A DNA stretch of 64,000 bases from Bacteroidota bacterium (GCA_022567155.1 JADFHN010000004.1:32287-96286); one strand, 5' to 3'. Counted from the first letter of the stretch, positions 45,960 through 56,300 are shown. The notes: generated from the letters alone by a model not told the origin. Numbers and translations are program-made.

Positions 45960-46442
45960 GTTTTCTGAAACACACCTGCCGGATGTTCTGATCTCATCCT
46001 CCGGACATTAACAAAAATTTATACCAAAATTGTTCGTTAGAACAATTTACCCCCTGAGGGTTTGACGTAGTTGTGTCAGTTGGACGTGACTCAAATGATT
46101 TCGGGTTATATTTCGTTTAAATTTTCATTGTGCACCTCCAGGCTGCACCCCTCTGACCTTTCAGAAATAGTACACATACAAACAATTTGCATCTTTTTTG
46201 TAAAGCGCAATTTGAAATGATTGCATGCTCAGCGACTAGAAAAACAAGGTTTGTTTTTGAAATCACCTGAAATTTATCCTAATTTTATTTGAAACAACAG
46301 ATGTGTTCCGGGGGCTATGAACGAAATAAGAGGTTTCAGGTTATAAATGAGGACATTAAGTAAAAATCAGAGTTAAAGTTGATTTTTGTCACCTTTTCAG
46401 GGTGGGGAAAGCATATGTTTATAAATTGATATTTCGAATCGG
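45960..46442. other. 483-base intergenic region
   Basis: Contains a perfect AT-rich hairpin at 46027-46048 about 70 bases after the receiver-like gene; no gene, RNA or mobile element was recognised in the rest. Confidence 0.55.
46027..46048. repeat. perfect 9-bp hairpin
   Basis: AAATTGTTC, loop GTTA, GAACAATTT. A 9-bp stem with a 4-base loop. No long T run follows on either strand (TTTACCCC on plus), so a weak terminator, mRNA-stabilising hairpin or operator are all possible. Confidence 0.6.
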
Positions 46443-48358
46443 ATGGGTGAACGAAAAGTTTCAGTTGTAAAGGGCGAAAAGGCAAAAAAGGAATTCTTCG
46501 ATAATCTTCTGAAGGACATTGAGGCCCTTGAAATCATGCTTACCAATGGTATGATTGAAACGGGTATTACACGGATTGAAGCCGAGCAGGAGTAATGCCT
46601 GGTTGATTCTGCATGGCGGCCTGCACCTGTTAATATGGAAATTCTGGACCGGATCAATGACCCGCGTTTCACCACGGAGCTTGCCAGATTCAACATGGAA
46701 ATTAATCTGAAGCCGCTGTTGTTTGAATGTGACTGTCTTTCATCGCTTGAAGGCGAAAGCAGATCTTGCCTGAAAATTGTCTAGAAATCAGCAAAAAAAG
46801 CGAACGTAAAGCCGCTTCTTACCGGTATCCTTCCAACTATTAAAAGTACGGATGTAGGGATTGATATGATGACCCCGATTTCGAGGTATAAGGCCCTTGA
46901 TGAAGTCATGCGCAGTTACCGGAAGGGGAAGTTTGATTTTCGTATCGAAGGTACAGATGAATTGATTGCCCGGGAATCATCTGTAATGTTTGAAAGTTGC
47001 AACACAAGTTTTCAGATACATATTCAGGTTGATCCGGATGATTTTACAGATAAGTATAATTGGCACAATTTATATCCGGGCCACTGCTTGCCGTATCAAC
47101 CAATTCGCCTTTGCTTTTCGGGAAAAGGTTGTGGAAGGAAACACGCATTGCTTTGTTTCAGCAATCTGTTGACATAAGAAGTACGCACGATCTGATCCGC
47201 CAGCGAAGTCCCCGGGTAAGTTTCGGAACAAGGTGGGTGGGAAAGTCAATTATTGATGTGTATCAGGAAGACATCGTACGCTATAAAATACTTCTGAGCA
47301 ATAAAATCGAAATCGATTCATTAAAACAACTTCAGAAAGGGAAGATTCCAACCCTGGATGCTCTTCGCGTACATAACAGCACGATTTACAAGTGGAACCG
47401 TTCTTGTGTAGGTGTAAATGATGAGAAAGCGCACATCCGGATAGAAAACAGGTTACTTCCATCTGGCCCTTCGGTAGTGGATCAGGTGGCAAATTCTGCT
47501 TTCTGGTTTGGGATGATGGCCTTTGTACCCGAAGAATATAAAAACATTTCCGGCATATTTGATTTCGATGATGCCAAATCCAATTTGCTGCGTGCCGCAA
47601 GGCTTGGCATTGACGCCCAGATTAAATGGACAGATGGTAAAAAATATCCGGCTAGAGAAGTGGTAATGGATATACTTATTCCCATAGCAAAAAAGGGCCT
47701 TTCACAAAAAGGGATACAACCGGGGGATATAGATAAATATCTCGGGATCATAGAAGGAAGGACAAAAACAGGGAAAACCGGTTCGAGATGGATACTGAAC
47801 TCCTTCAATAAATTGAAAAATGAAGGATCAGTGAACGAAGCCCTCGTAGCCACCACAGCAGGAATCTACCACAGGCAGCGGAATGTGCTGCCTGTGCATT
47901 TATGGGACAGCGCACAAATCACAGAGGCTGGTAGCTGGATCAACTATTACTGGCGGATTGATCAGATCATGTCAACAGATTTATTCACCGTGCAGGAAGA
48001 TGATTACATTGACCTCGTGGCCAGTATCATGAATTGGAGAAACGTCCGCCATGTGCCTGTTGAAAATAAGTACGGCAATCTGGTAGGATTGATAACCAGC
48101 GGATTATTGGTGAAATATCTCTTTGAAACAAGAAGAAATCCTGAAAAGCAACGCTCCGTAAAGGACATAATGATCAGGAATCCGCATGCCATTAGCCCGG
48201 AAACACTTACCAGGAGGGCATTGGAAATGATGAAAAAATATAAAGTAGGCTGTCTGCCGGTAGTGAAAAATAACAAGTTGGTAGGTATTGTTACTGAGCA
48301 TGATTTTGTAGATATTTCGTATCGATTAATAAAAGAACTTAGCGCTGACATAGATTAA
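46443..48358 (+). pseudogene. GCS2 carboxylate-amine ligase with C-terminal CBS pair, broken
   Basis: The restored protein would be about 640 aa: a glutamate-cysteine-ligase-2-like ligase (motif TRIEAEQE, family GAEQE; ESSVMFESCNTSFQIHIQ; RQRNVLPVHLW) fused to two CBS domains (IMSTDLFTVQEDDY and IMIRNPHAISPETLTRRAL to the end). From ATG 46443 there are stops TAA 46593-46595 and TAG 46782-46784 in frame and a 1-base loss at about 47062 (W-AQFISGP junction). The longest intact piece is 47060-48358. The AstE-like gene begins at the last base of this one. Family members may ligate amino acids; the substrate is unknown. Confidence 0.85.
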
Positions 48359-49491
48359 TGACTCCTCAGAAAACACCTGCGATTGTGGAAAATGAGATCA
48401 AACGGATCATCGGTACAATAGAAAGGAACCTGACGGGTGTCAGATTGTTTTTTTTGCAGGCATTCACGGGAACAAACCTGCGGGGATTATTGCATTTCAG
48501 CGTGTTTTGAAATATATCGAAAAGCATTAAATCCCGTAAAGGGTAAATTATGGGCGCTGGAAGGAAACCTGCCTGCGTTTAAAGCCAACTGCAGGTTCAT
48601 TGACAAAGACCTGAACTGGATATGGTACACACGCTACAACAACACCGCACCACTGGCTGCTGACTTGATTGAGGTTAGAGAAAGGGAAGCGTTGAAAACC
48701 TTCATTGATGAAATCTTTTCCAATTCCAAAAGCAAACTATACTTATTTGATCTGCATACCACCTCTACATACAGCATCCCGTTTTTTCGATTAGCGATAC
48801 GCTTCGAAACCGGAAGATCGCAGAAGAGATACCTGTTCCGGTTGTACTCGGACTGGAAGAAGAAATGAAAGGAACGTTGTTCAATTTTTTCAGCAAAATG
48901 GGCATTTCCATGATTTTTTTTGAAGCCGGCCAGCACGAACAAGCCTCCTCCATTGACAATCACGAGGCATTTATATGGATGATGCTAGTAAAACTTAAGT
49001 TTGTAAGAAGAGATAATTATCCTGATTTGCATAACCGCCGAGAGATACTTGCAAAAGAAGGATTGTTTCAAAAACATGTATTTCAACTAAAATACCACCA
49101 CGGACTCAACGGGGTTGATGTTTTCAACATAATCCCGGGATTCGTCAATTTTCAGAAAAGACATAAGGGACAAATACTGGCATACGATAAACATGGAGCA
49201 ATACATTCGCCTCATAATGGAAGAATTTTTATGCCTTTATATCAGGATCAGGGACTGAAGGGATTTTTTATTATTGATGAAATTAAGATCTTTTGGCTGA
49301 AAATCTCAGAAATTATCAGAAAACTGGGACTAGACAGGTTTATGAGCTTACTCCCGGGAATAAGAAAACATAAGGAGTTTCCAAACTGTTATGTTATTAA
49401 CCGTCGTGTAGCCAGATTTTTCGTAATCCCCGTTTTCCTGCTTTCCATCTACCATTACAAATGGGAAGTGGCTTATTCAGATGCTGCATGA
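48358..49491 (+). pseudogene. AstE/aspartoacylase-like zinc deacylase, broken
   Basis: Succinylglutamate-desuccinylase/aspartoacylase family. ATG 48358 starts MTPQKTPAIVENEIKRIIG. Lesions: a length change in the T8 run 48448-48455, stop TAA 48528-48530, a 1-base loss near 48536 and another near 48788. Between them the expected sequence is recognisable in other frames: AGIHGNKPAGIIAFQRVL (zinc motif, where GNEPAG is usual, so a metal-binding Glu is now Lys), WALEGNLPAFKANCRFIDKD, LFDLHTTSTYSIPFF, and a clean tail from about 48850 (MKGTLFNFFSKMGISMIFFE). It follows the GCS2-CBS gene without a gap, so both probably belonged to one operon and were lost together. Confidence 0.85.
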
Positions 49492-49555
49492 TCTGAGTAT
49501 TTTACCTGGCGATTAATGCTGAAAATAAACGAATGAATGAAAGCTGAAAAAAGGA

Positions 49556-50077
49556 TTATTCCTTTAGTTCGACAATCATTTCGATTTCAACTGCAATGTT
49601 TCTTGGCAGCGATCCCATACCCACAGCCGATCGTGCATGTTTGCCATTTTCACCAAATACCTCCACCATCAGGTCAGAAAAGCCATTGATTACTTCGGGA
49701 TGATTTGTAAAATCATCCACTGCATTTACCATTCCGGTTACCTTTACGATCCGGTTTACCTTGTTCAGGTCGCCAATTATATTTTTAAGGGTCGATAGCA
49801 TCGCCAGTCCCGCGAGCCTGGCGGCATCGTAGCCTTCTTTTTCGGTAAGGTCTTTACCTACTTTTCCGGTAATATAACCTCCTTCGGGCAACGCAGGTCC
49901 GTGACCTGCCAGAAAAACCAGATTACCAGTCACCACGGCTTTTACATAATTGGCAACCGGTTTGCCTGGTTCAGGTAAGTGGATACCCAGCGCTTTGATG
50001 CGGGCCTCATAATCCTGCGCATAAACCATCAGGCATGTTGATAGAATAATCAGCGGAATAAAAAATAACTTTCTCAT
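49556..50077 (-). CDS. exported RidA-family (YjgF/UK114) protein
   Basis: A 173-aa protein from ATG 50077. Unlike typical cytosolic RidA (about 130 aa), it begins with a signal peptide MRKLFFIPLIILSTCLMVYAQ. The RidA fold follows: LVFLAGHGP, GYDAARLAGLAMLSTLKNIIGD, NRIVKVTGMVNAVDDF and HARSAVGMGSLPRNIAVEIEMI. The arginine of SLPRN, which binds carboxylates in active RidA, is present. Periplasmic location is inferred. It is 22 bases after the deoD gene, so co-transcribed. The frame extends 32 codons upstream into deoD; I rejected that start. Confidence 0.87.
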   Translation of the reverse strand: MRKLFFIPLIILSTCLMVYAQDYEARIKALGIHLPEPGKPVANYVKAVVTGNLVFLAGHGPALPEGGYITGKVGKDLTEKEGYDAARLAGLAMLSTLKNIIGDLNKVNRIVKVTGMVNAVDDFTNHPEVINGFSDLMVEVFGENGKHARSAVGMGSLPRNIAVEIEMIVELKE

Positions 50078-50099
50078 GTTGATATGGTTTGGTTTAATT

Positions 50100-50795
50100 T
50101 CAGAGTTCGAGGGCAATTTTCGCCATTTCCATAAACTGCGTTTCACGCATTTCGGCACTGGCCTGTTTACCACTCAGCAAAAGGTCGCTCACTGTAAGAA
50201 TGGTTAAAGCCTGTGCATGATACTTTGCAGCAAGTGTATAAAGCCCTGAAGTTTCCATTTCAAGGGCCAGTACCCCGTACTCCGCCCATTTTTCCCATTG
50301 ATCGGGATCATCATGATAAAACAAATCGCTTGAAAATACATTTCCAATTACAGGGTCAATGCCCATTTTTACTGCAACATCGTATGCCGACCTAAGCAGA
50401 AAAAAATCAGCAGCAGGCGCATAATTTCCATTCGGGAAACGCAGGTTGCTGGTATTTGAGTGTGTAGATCCGGAGATAGCCAGAATGATATCCCCAATCC
50501 TGAGCGATTGCTGAATAGAACCGCAGGTACCTACCCGTATAAGTTGTTTTACATCATATTCATTCAAAAGCTCGTTTACATAGATTGATAAGGATGGAAT
50601 TCCCATTCCTGATCCCTGCACTGACACATGTTCGCCTTTGCACAGGCCGGTATATCCGAACATATTCCGGATTTTGTTATAGCAATGAGCGTCCGAAAGA
50701 AAGTTTTCGGCAATGGCTTTTGCTCTGAGCGGATCACCGGGCAATAATACGCGTTTGGCTATTTCACCTTTCGTGGTTCCTATGTGTAGCGACAT
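50100..50795 (-). CDS. deoD: purine-nucleoside phosphorylase, DeoD type
   Basis: Phosphorolysis of purine (deoxy)nucleosides for salvage. The 231-aa length from ATG 50795 (MSLHIGTTKGEIAKRVLLPGDP) is normal; the frame runs 23 codons upstream but the conserved start is at 50795. Seen: VSVQGSGMGIPSLSIY, RVGTCGSIQQSLRIGDI (phosphate site), ALEMETSGLYTLAAKY (ribose site) and LTVSDLLLSGKQ with the catalytic aspartate. Confidence 0.95.
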   Translation of the reverse strand: MSLHIGTTKGEIAKRVLLPGDPLRAKAIAENFLSDAHCYNKIRNMFGYTGLCKGEHVSVQGSGMGIPSLSIYVNELLNEYDVKQLIRVGTCGSIQQSLRIGDIILAISGSTHSNTSNLRFPNGNYAPAADFFLLRSAYDVAVKMGIDPVIGNVFSSDLFYHDDPDQWEKWAEYGVLALEMETSGLYTLAAKYHAQALTILTVSDLLLSGKQASAEMRETQFMEMAKIALEL

Positions 50796-50924
50796 AAATG
50801 TATTGCTATTAATTGACGCACTAAATTTAGCCGGATATATCATTATTAAAAACCGGCTATACAATTAGTCATTGGTTTTTCCACTAAGACTGGTTTATTT
50901 AGGGACATTATAATCCATATCGAA

Positions 50925-53525
50925 ATGTTAAGCTACATGAAAGCACGTAATACATACCTCTTGTCGATTTTTCTGCTCCTTCCATTCATTGCGATCAGTC
51001 AGGTTCCAAAACCTGAAGACGAACTGGGTTTCAAACCGGGGGCAGATTATAAAATAGCTGACTACACACAAACAACAGCGTACTTTAAGAAGGTGGCAGT
51101 AGTATCTCCAAGGGTGAAGCTTATCCGGATTGGCCAATCAAGCATGGGAAAGCCCATGTGGCTCATGTTTGTTTCAAGCGCTAAAAACCTGAAAAAACTC
51201 GAACAGTGGCGAACGACTAGTGAAAAGCTGGCAAGGGCAAAAATCAATGAAACGGAAGCAAAAAAACTTGCTAAGTCTGGCAAAACAGTAGTATGGATCG
51301 ACGCCGGTATGCATGCTACCGAAGCAGCCGGCGCCCAGATGATGCCAGAGTTACTTTACCGGCTGGCAACGGAAGAAACAGATGAAATGAAGCACATCCG
51401 TGAAAATGTAATTATTCTTCTGTGCCCAACCCTGAATCCCGACGGTCAGGATATTGTGGCAAGCTGGTATAAACAACAGCTTGGAACCCCGTGGGAAATA
51501 ACTGCACCTCCAGTGCTTTATCAGAAATATGTTGGTCATGACAACAACCGTGACTGGTTTATGAACAACATGCTGGAAACCCGGAATGTTACTGAAATTC
51601 TGTATAACCAGTGGTACCCACAAATCGTTCACAATCATCACCAGACATCCCCTTCATGGGCAAGGATATTTCTGCCGCCGTTCCGCAGCCCGGTAAATCC
51701 GCGAATTCATCCCGGAGTGACTACGGGCGTAAACCTGATGGGGACTGCTATGGCTAATTATTTTGCCATGAAAAAAATGCCGGGCGTTATATCGGGGGTG
51801 AGTTTCAGCATGTGGTGGAATGGCGGGATGCGAACCGTACCCTATTACCACAATATGATCGGTTTGCTGACTGAAACCGGCCATCGTACTCCCTCACCAC
51901 GGTTTTATCCCCCTGATTCAATCCCTGAAAAGGTTGGTGGCAAATCTTCCGATGGTTCGGAGATTTTTTATCCCTATCCCTGGAAAGGAGGTGAGTCACA
52001 TTTTCGTGATGCGATAGATTATATGATCAATGCATCTCTCGGTGTGCTGAACCTGGCGGCGGACCGCAGAGAAAAATATCTGTACAATATATATGATATG
52101 GGACGCGATGCCATCGAGGATGTAAGTGAGGAAAGTGCATTTGCATACGTAATTCCCGGCGAGCAATGGGACAGAGGTGAAGCCGCAAATCTCATAAACA
52201 TATTGAAATATGGCGGCGTCGAAGTCCACCAGGCTACTGCTGATTTCCATGCCGGCGACAGCACCTATAGAAAAGGTGATTTTATTATTTACGGTGCCCA
52301 GGCATTCAGGCCGTATCTGGAAGATCTGCTCGAGAAACAGACATATCCGGACCAGTATCGATATCCGGGTGGACCTCCGGTACCTCCTTACGATCTCACC
52401 GGATGGACGCTTCCTATGCAAATGGCTGTGGAGGTGCATAGGGTTGATACAACGTTCACTGCTCAGGCACGCCTGGTAAAAGGCGAATACCGGTTAGCTG
52501 AAGGAAAAATACCAAATGATGTGGGATACGGTTACATTCTTTCCAATCATGAAAATCTCAGTGCACTAGCCGTGAACCGTATTTTAAATAGGGGAGGTAA
52601 AGTGGCAATTGCCACCGATAGCTCAGAACATATATTGCCCGGTTATTTTATCATAGAAAACGGAAATGAAACACGTGCTGTACTTGAAGAAGTTGCAAAA
52701 ACTACGGGGCTGATTTTCAGAGGAATCAACACCAAACCTGCCGTGAATGTAAAGTACCTGTCATCAATTAAACTAGGTATATATAAATCGTGGATGGCCA
52801 ATATGGATGAAGGCTGGACGCGATGGGTATTGGAGCAGTTTGAATTTGACCTCGACACGCTTCATAATAAGGATATCCAAACCGCTGATCTTTCGGTGTA
52901 TGATGCCATCATTATTCCGTCACAACGGGCAAACAGCATTTTACACGGATATTCCGAAGGGTTTATGCCACCCCGGTTTACTGGCGGGATTGAGCTTGAA
53001 GGAACCATTGCGCTGGACAACTACGTCAGACAAGGCGGCGTATTGATCGGTTTTGATGCAGCCAGCGATTATTTGATTGAACAATTCGGGCTTCCTGTAA
53101 GAAATATTACATCAGGATTGTCTTCAAGCAAGTTTTTTATTCCGGGCTCTCTGGTAAAAATAGTGGTTGACACATCGCATCCGTTGGGATATGGTATGCA
53201 AAATGAAGCGGCGGCGTATTTTATACGCAGTCGTGCATTTAAGCGGGTAATAAAACAACGAAAAGGAGAAGGCGGGAATGAAGACACAAAACCAGCACCG
53301 GAACCGGATGTTGATACGCCTGCAAAATACGCTGAAAAAGATATCCTTATGAGTGGCTGGGCAAAAGGGCAGAACAAGTATCTAAAAAATAACGGTGCGC
53401 TGATGGATGTAAAATGGGGCAAAGGTCACGTAGTGCTTTTTGGTTTCAGACCGCAGTTCAGAGGTCAGCCACGAGGTACGTATAAGCTCATCTTCAATGC
53501 AATTTATATGGGCGCGGTGGAATAA
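50925..53525 (+). CDS. exported M14-family metallocarboxypeptidase
   Basis: An 866-aa protein with a signal peptide (start 50925 or the ATG at 50937; hydrophobic core YLLSIFLLLPFIAISQ). The carboxypeptidase domain (about 45-370) has DAGMHATEAAGAQMMPELL (HxxE zinc ligands), CPTLNPDGQDIV, HNHHQTSPS with the third ligand and GLLTETGHRTPSPR with the catalytic glutamate. The C-terminal half (about 400-866) is beta-rich and ends with a module (LIGFDAASDYLIE, VVLFGFRPQFRGQPRGTYK) often fused to Bacteroidota M14 peptidases. Likely periplasmic or outer-membrane-associated. Confidence 0.9.
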   Translation: MLSYMKARNTYLLSIFLLLPFIAISQVPKPEDELGFKPGADYKIADYTQTTAYFKKVAVVSPRVKLIRIGQSSMGKPMWLMFVSSAKNLKKLEQWRTTSEKLARAKINETEAKKLAKSGKTVVWIDAGMHATEAAGAQMMPELLYRLATEETDEMKHIRENVIILLCPTLNPDGQDIVASWYKQQLGTPWEITAPPVLYQKYVGHDNNRDWFMNNMLETRNVTEILYNQWYPQIVHNHHQTSPSWARIFLPPFRSPVNPRIHPGVTTGVNLMGTAMANYFAMKKMPGVISGVSFSMWWNGGMRTVPYYHNMIGLLTETGHRTPSPRFYPPDSIPEKVGGKSSDGSEIFYPYPWKGGESHFRDAIDYMINASLGVLNLAADRREKYLYNIYDMGRDAIEDVSEESAFAYVIPGEQWDRGEAANLINILKYGGVEVHQATADFHAGDSTYRKGDFIIYGAQAFRPYLEDLLEKQTYPDQYRYPGGPPVPPYDLTGWTLPMQMAVEVHRVDTTFTAQARLVKGEYRLAEGKIPNDVGYGYILSNHENLSALAVNRILNRGGKVAIATDSSEHILPGYFIIENGNETRAVLEEVAKTTGLIFRGINTKPAVNVKYLSSIKLGIYKSWMANMDEGWTRWVLEQFEFDLDTLHNKDIQTADLSVYDAIIIPSQRANSILHGYSEGFMPPRFTGGIELEGTIALDNYVRQGGVLIGFDAASDYLIEQFGLPVRNITSGLSSSKFFIPGSLVKIVVDTSHPLGYGMQNEAAAYFIRSRAFKRVIKQRKGEGGNEDTKPAPEPDVDTPAKYAEKDILMSGWAKGQNKYLKNNGALMDVKWGKGHVVLFGFRPQFRGQPRGTYKLIFNAIYMGAVE

Positions 53526-53606
53526 ATTTAGTTACGGGTTGATGTTGCTCTGATTTATTTGTTTAAAAAAACGATTGTATGGGTTCAAAGAATCATGATC
53601 CCGTTA

Positions 53607-54506
53607 CTATAAATCGGGACAATAAAAATTCAGGGCTTCCGGAAGACACCGTATCTCTGCAGGAAGCTGTCCGGCCAGTTCGCCATCAGCCTCTACTTTC
53701 AAATTCGATCCCCCGGTTATTTTAACAACTGAAGCTTCGGAATAAAATACCTCGGAATGTTTAATTTTCTCACCTCGTTTAATTCTTTTCAGATTGATAA
53801 AATAATCAGTCAGGCTTATGTCACCAAGTATTACAAGTTGAAATTTTCCGCTTGAAATTTTAGCTTCCGGGGCGATAATCAGCCCGCTTCCAAAACTCCT
53901 TGAGTTTGCAGCGATTACCGAAAGTATTTTTCCCTCCCAGCTGTTGTTGTCGGCTTTCACGGTCACATATTGATGAGAATAGCTAAAAAATGCACATATG
54001 ATAGCTATTGAAAATTTGATATTTGAGTTGAACCAGCTATACCAACCGTCATTTTTACTTAACCTGTTTACCACATCAGCCCCAAAACCAACATCAGCTA
54101 TATTGATGAAATGGAAAAGCCTGCTTTCTTCCGGAAACTTTATCTGACCCACATCCACCCGGCGGGCACGACCTGAGTCAACCATTTTCAAAAAAGCATC
54201 CAGCTTATTGGTCAGTTTTCTTTCTCTGGCAAAATCGTTTGCGGATCCATAAGGTAACTGGCCAACAGCAGGTCTTGTTTCCAGATTCATCACTCCGTTT
54301 ACTACTTCATTTAATGTGCCATCTCCGCCTACAGCCACTAAAATATCATATGCACCTGCCTGTTCTGACAATTCAATTGCATGCTTGGGATACTGCGTAT
54401 AAAATCGCGTGGATTTCCGGATAAGCTCGTGGTCACATGTCCGAAACTGCACTTCAAAGTCCTGCAATAACCGGATACGGGAATTTATAATGAATGCAAG
54501 CCGCAT
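53607..54506 (-). CDS. diacylglycerol-kinase-like lipid kinase (YegS/BmrU family)
   Basis: A 299-aa soluble lipid kinase. The ATP-binding loop is VAVGGDGTLNEVVNGVMN, followed by GQLPYGSANDFAR and, in the C-terminal beta domain, the ADGE motif in LKVEADGELAGQLPAEI. It phosphorylates diacylglycerol or a related lipid; the substrate is not predictable. It lies 4 bases after the end of the class V aminotransferase gene on the same strand. Confidence 0.9.
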   Translation of the reverse strand: MRLAFIINSRIRLLQDFEVQFRTCDHELIRKSTRFYTQYPKHAIELSEQAGAYDILVAVGGDGTLNEVVNGVMNLETRPAVGQLPYGSANDFARERKLTNKLDAFLKMVDSGRARRVDVGQIKFPEESRLFHFINIADVGFGADVVNRLSKNDGWYSWFNSNIKFSIAIICAFFSYSHQYVTVKADNNSWEGKILSVIAANSRSFGSGLIIAPEAKISSGKFQLVILGDISLTDYFINLKRIKRGEKIKHSEVFYSEASVVKITGGSNLKVEADGELAGQLPAEIRCLPEALNFYCPDL

Positions 54507-54510
54507 AATG

Positions 54511-55686
54511 CTACTTTAATAATGACATAAGTGTCTCCGAAAATGTTTCTATTTCTTCTTCGGTATTGTAATAATGAACGGAAGCGCGTACAGCAGTGTC
54601 GATTTTCCTTTCTTCCATATCAATCAGGGTATGACTCCTCACAGCCACTGAAGTGTTCATGGCTTTTTCACGGAGACGCTTTTTTATTTCCTCTGCTGAA
54701 ATGCTGCCTGATCTGAATGTTACGATTCCGGATTTTATTTTCCCCTGATCCAGAACTTCGATACCGGGTATTGCCTGCAGTGCATTTCTCATCAATTCAG
54801 CCAGATACTGCACCCGGTCCCACACGCTTTCGATTCCCAGGCCTAGCAGGTATTGTATCGCCACGGAAAGTCCGTATTTTCCTGCTAAACCAGCTTCCCA
54901 TTTTTCAAACCGTTTTGCATCATTTCGGATTTCATAGCTTTCTTTATGTTTCCATTCGGCCGAATGCAGGTCGAGGGTGACTGGCTCAAGGGTTTTTAAT
55001 TGTTGCCGGTTTACATACAAAAAACCCGTTCCTCTCGGGCCGCGTAAATATTTTCTTCCGGTTGCTGAAAGAAAATGGCACCGGATCTTATTCACATCCA
55101 ATGGATACTGGCCAGCTGACTGGCATGCATCCAGCAGGTATAATGCATTATATTTTTCCGCAAGCTTTCCCACTTCTTCCACAGGGTTCACTACTCCCCC
55201 GTTAGTGGGCATATGTGTAATGGACACGAGTTTTACGTTTCTTTTTTTTAATTCCGTTTCAAGCGCATCGGAGTCTATTTCGCCGGAAGGCAGGCTTTCA
55301 ATGATGTCCACAACAACACCGGCTCTTTTCTGCATCTGGAGGAAGGCAATAAAATTACTGGCATATTCAACTTTGGAAGTTAATATCCTGTCTCCTTTCC
55401 GAAAAGGGATGGAGTAAAATGCCATATCCCATGCAGAAGTAGCGTTTTCCATAAATGCAATTTCATCAGATTTTGCATGAATCAGCATTGCAGCGTTACT
55501 ATAAAATTCGTTGAGCACTTTCTTATATTTGTCGGCTGTTTCATATCCGCCAAACATGTATTCGTCATACAGATAATCAGTTACCGCTTTATACACAGGA
55601 GCTGGCATCAGTGATGCGCCGGCATTATTAAAGTGAATTACATTTTTAGTACCAGGTGTATCGGCTCGTAGCTTGTATAAATTCAT
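54511..55686 (-). CDS. class V PLP-dependent aminotransferase/lyase
   Basis: A 391-aa PLP enzyme of the cysteine-desulfurase/kynureninase fold. Features: FNNAGASLMPAPV near the start, FMENATSAWDMAF, ITHMPTNGGVVNP, LLDACQSAGQYPLDV (PLP Asp and Gln) and SATGRKYLRGPRGTGF with the Schiff-base lysine. It lacks the mobile cysteine loop near the C-terminus typical of IscS, so it is probably not a housekeeping desulfurase. Substrate unknown. Co-directional with the lipid kinase. Confidence 0.88.
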   Translation of the reverse strand: MNLYKLRADTPGTKNVIHFNNAGASLMPAPVYKAVTDYLYDEYMFGGYETADKYKKVLNEFYSNAAMLIHAKSDEIAFMENATSAWDMAFYSIPFRKGDRILTSKVEYASNFIAFLQMQKRAGVVVDIIESLPSGEIDSDALETELKKRNVKLVSITHMPTNGGVVNPVEEVGKLAEKYNALYLLDACQSAGQYPLDVNKIRCHFLSATGRKYLRGPRGTGFLYVNRQQLKTLEPVTLDLHSAEWKHKESYEIRNDAKRFEKWEAGLAGKYGLSVAIQYLLGLGIESVWDRVQYLAELMRNALQAIPGIEVLDQGKIKSGIVTFRSGSISAEEIKKRLREKAMNTSVAVRSHTLIDMEERKIDTAVRASVHYYNTEEEIETFSETLMSLLK

Positions 55687-55770
55687 ATTTTGTCAAGTAA
55701 AAAAATTTTTTGGAAATTATGAACATAAAACACGGAAAGGTCATTATTTTGGAAGACATCGAAATATAGT

Positions 55771-56078
55771 TTCAAGAAGATCATAATATTTTTATTACTT
55801 ATAATTATTTTATTAGCTTGAGAAAGGAGTATTTTCGGGCAGGAACTTAGTGCGCTTTATGAGAAGGTAAATCCAGCGGTTGTTACCATTACAGTGACCT
55901 TGGAAGAAATAGTGGGAACAGGGGCCAGAAAGCAAAACCACAACTGTTAAAGGTCTGGGTTCAGGATTTATGATCTCCGATAAGCAGTTGATCACTGCTG
56001 CCCATGTAGTGCAAAATGCAGAAAGTATCAGAATTTAATTTACAACACGGGAAAAAATACCCGATAAAGTAATTTAAT
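55771..56078 (+). pseudogene. HtrA/DegP-like serine protease remnant
   Basis: Only the N-terminal part of a trypsin-like periplasmic protease remains. FKKIIIFLLLIIILLA is a signal peptide, then TGA (55819-55821), GQELSALYEKVNPAVVTI in the same frame, a frameshift near 55928, and then VKGLGSGFMISDKQLITAAHVVQNAESIRI, with the catalytic histidine in TAAHVV. TAA at 56036-56038 and the loss of everything after IPDKVI end it. The catalytic Asp and Ser regions and PDZ domains are absent. The break coincides with an inverted-repeat element at 56075-56186. Confidence 0.8.
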
Positions 56079-56186
56079 TAACCATTTCACCTTTTGACAG
56101 AGAACCATTGTATATAATGGCAATGAAATTATTTCCACCATGCGATGATCTGATTTTATCAAATATAGCAGCCAAATGGTTAATTA
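56075..56186. repeat. 112-bp segment bounded by 13-bp perfect inverted repeats
   Basis: TAATTAACCATTT (56075-56087) and AAATGGTTAATTA (56174-56186) are exact reverse complements. The segment is non-coding, sits exactly where the HtrA remnant stops, and has the size of a miniature inverted-repeat element. No clear target-site duplication was found flanking it. Confidence 0.55.
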
Positions 56187-56264
56187 GATATTTTTTGAAA
56201 CAGCGAACGGTTCAGCTAAGTTCTTTTATCAATGTTAAAACATTACATGATGATCACTTTCGTG

Positions 56265-56272
56265 TATCTTTG
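56265..56272 (+). promoter_or_regulatory. -7 box before adenosine-kinase-like gene
   Basis: TATCTTTG matches TAnnTTTG, 28 bases before the ATG at 56301; no -33 TTG at standard distance. Confidence 0.45.
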
Positions 56273-56300
56273 GTCTGAATGAAGCGAATCAGTACGATTT

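Noticed and set aside
48358..48868. A novel small gene at 48437-48868
   Set aside because: Its middle part is simply one reading frame of the broken AstE-like gene; both ends are out-of-frame sequence.
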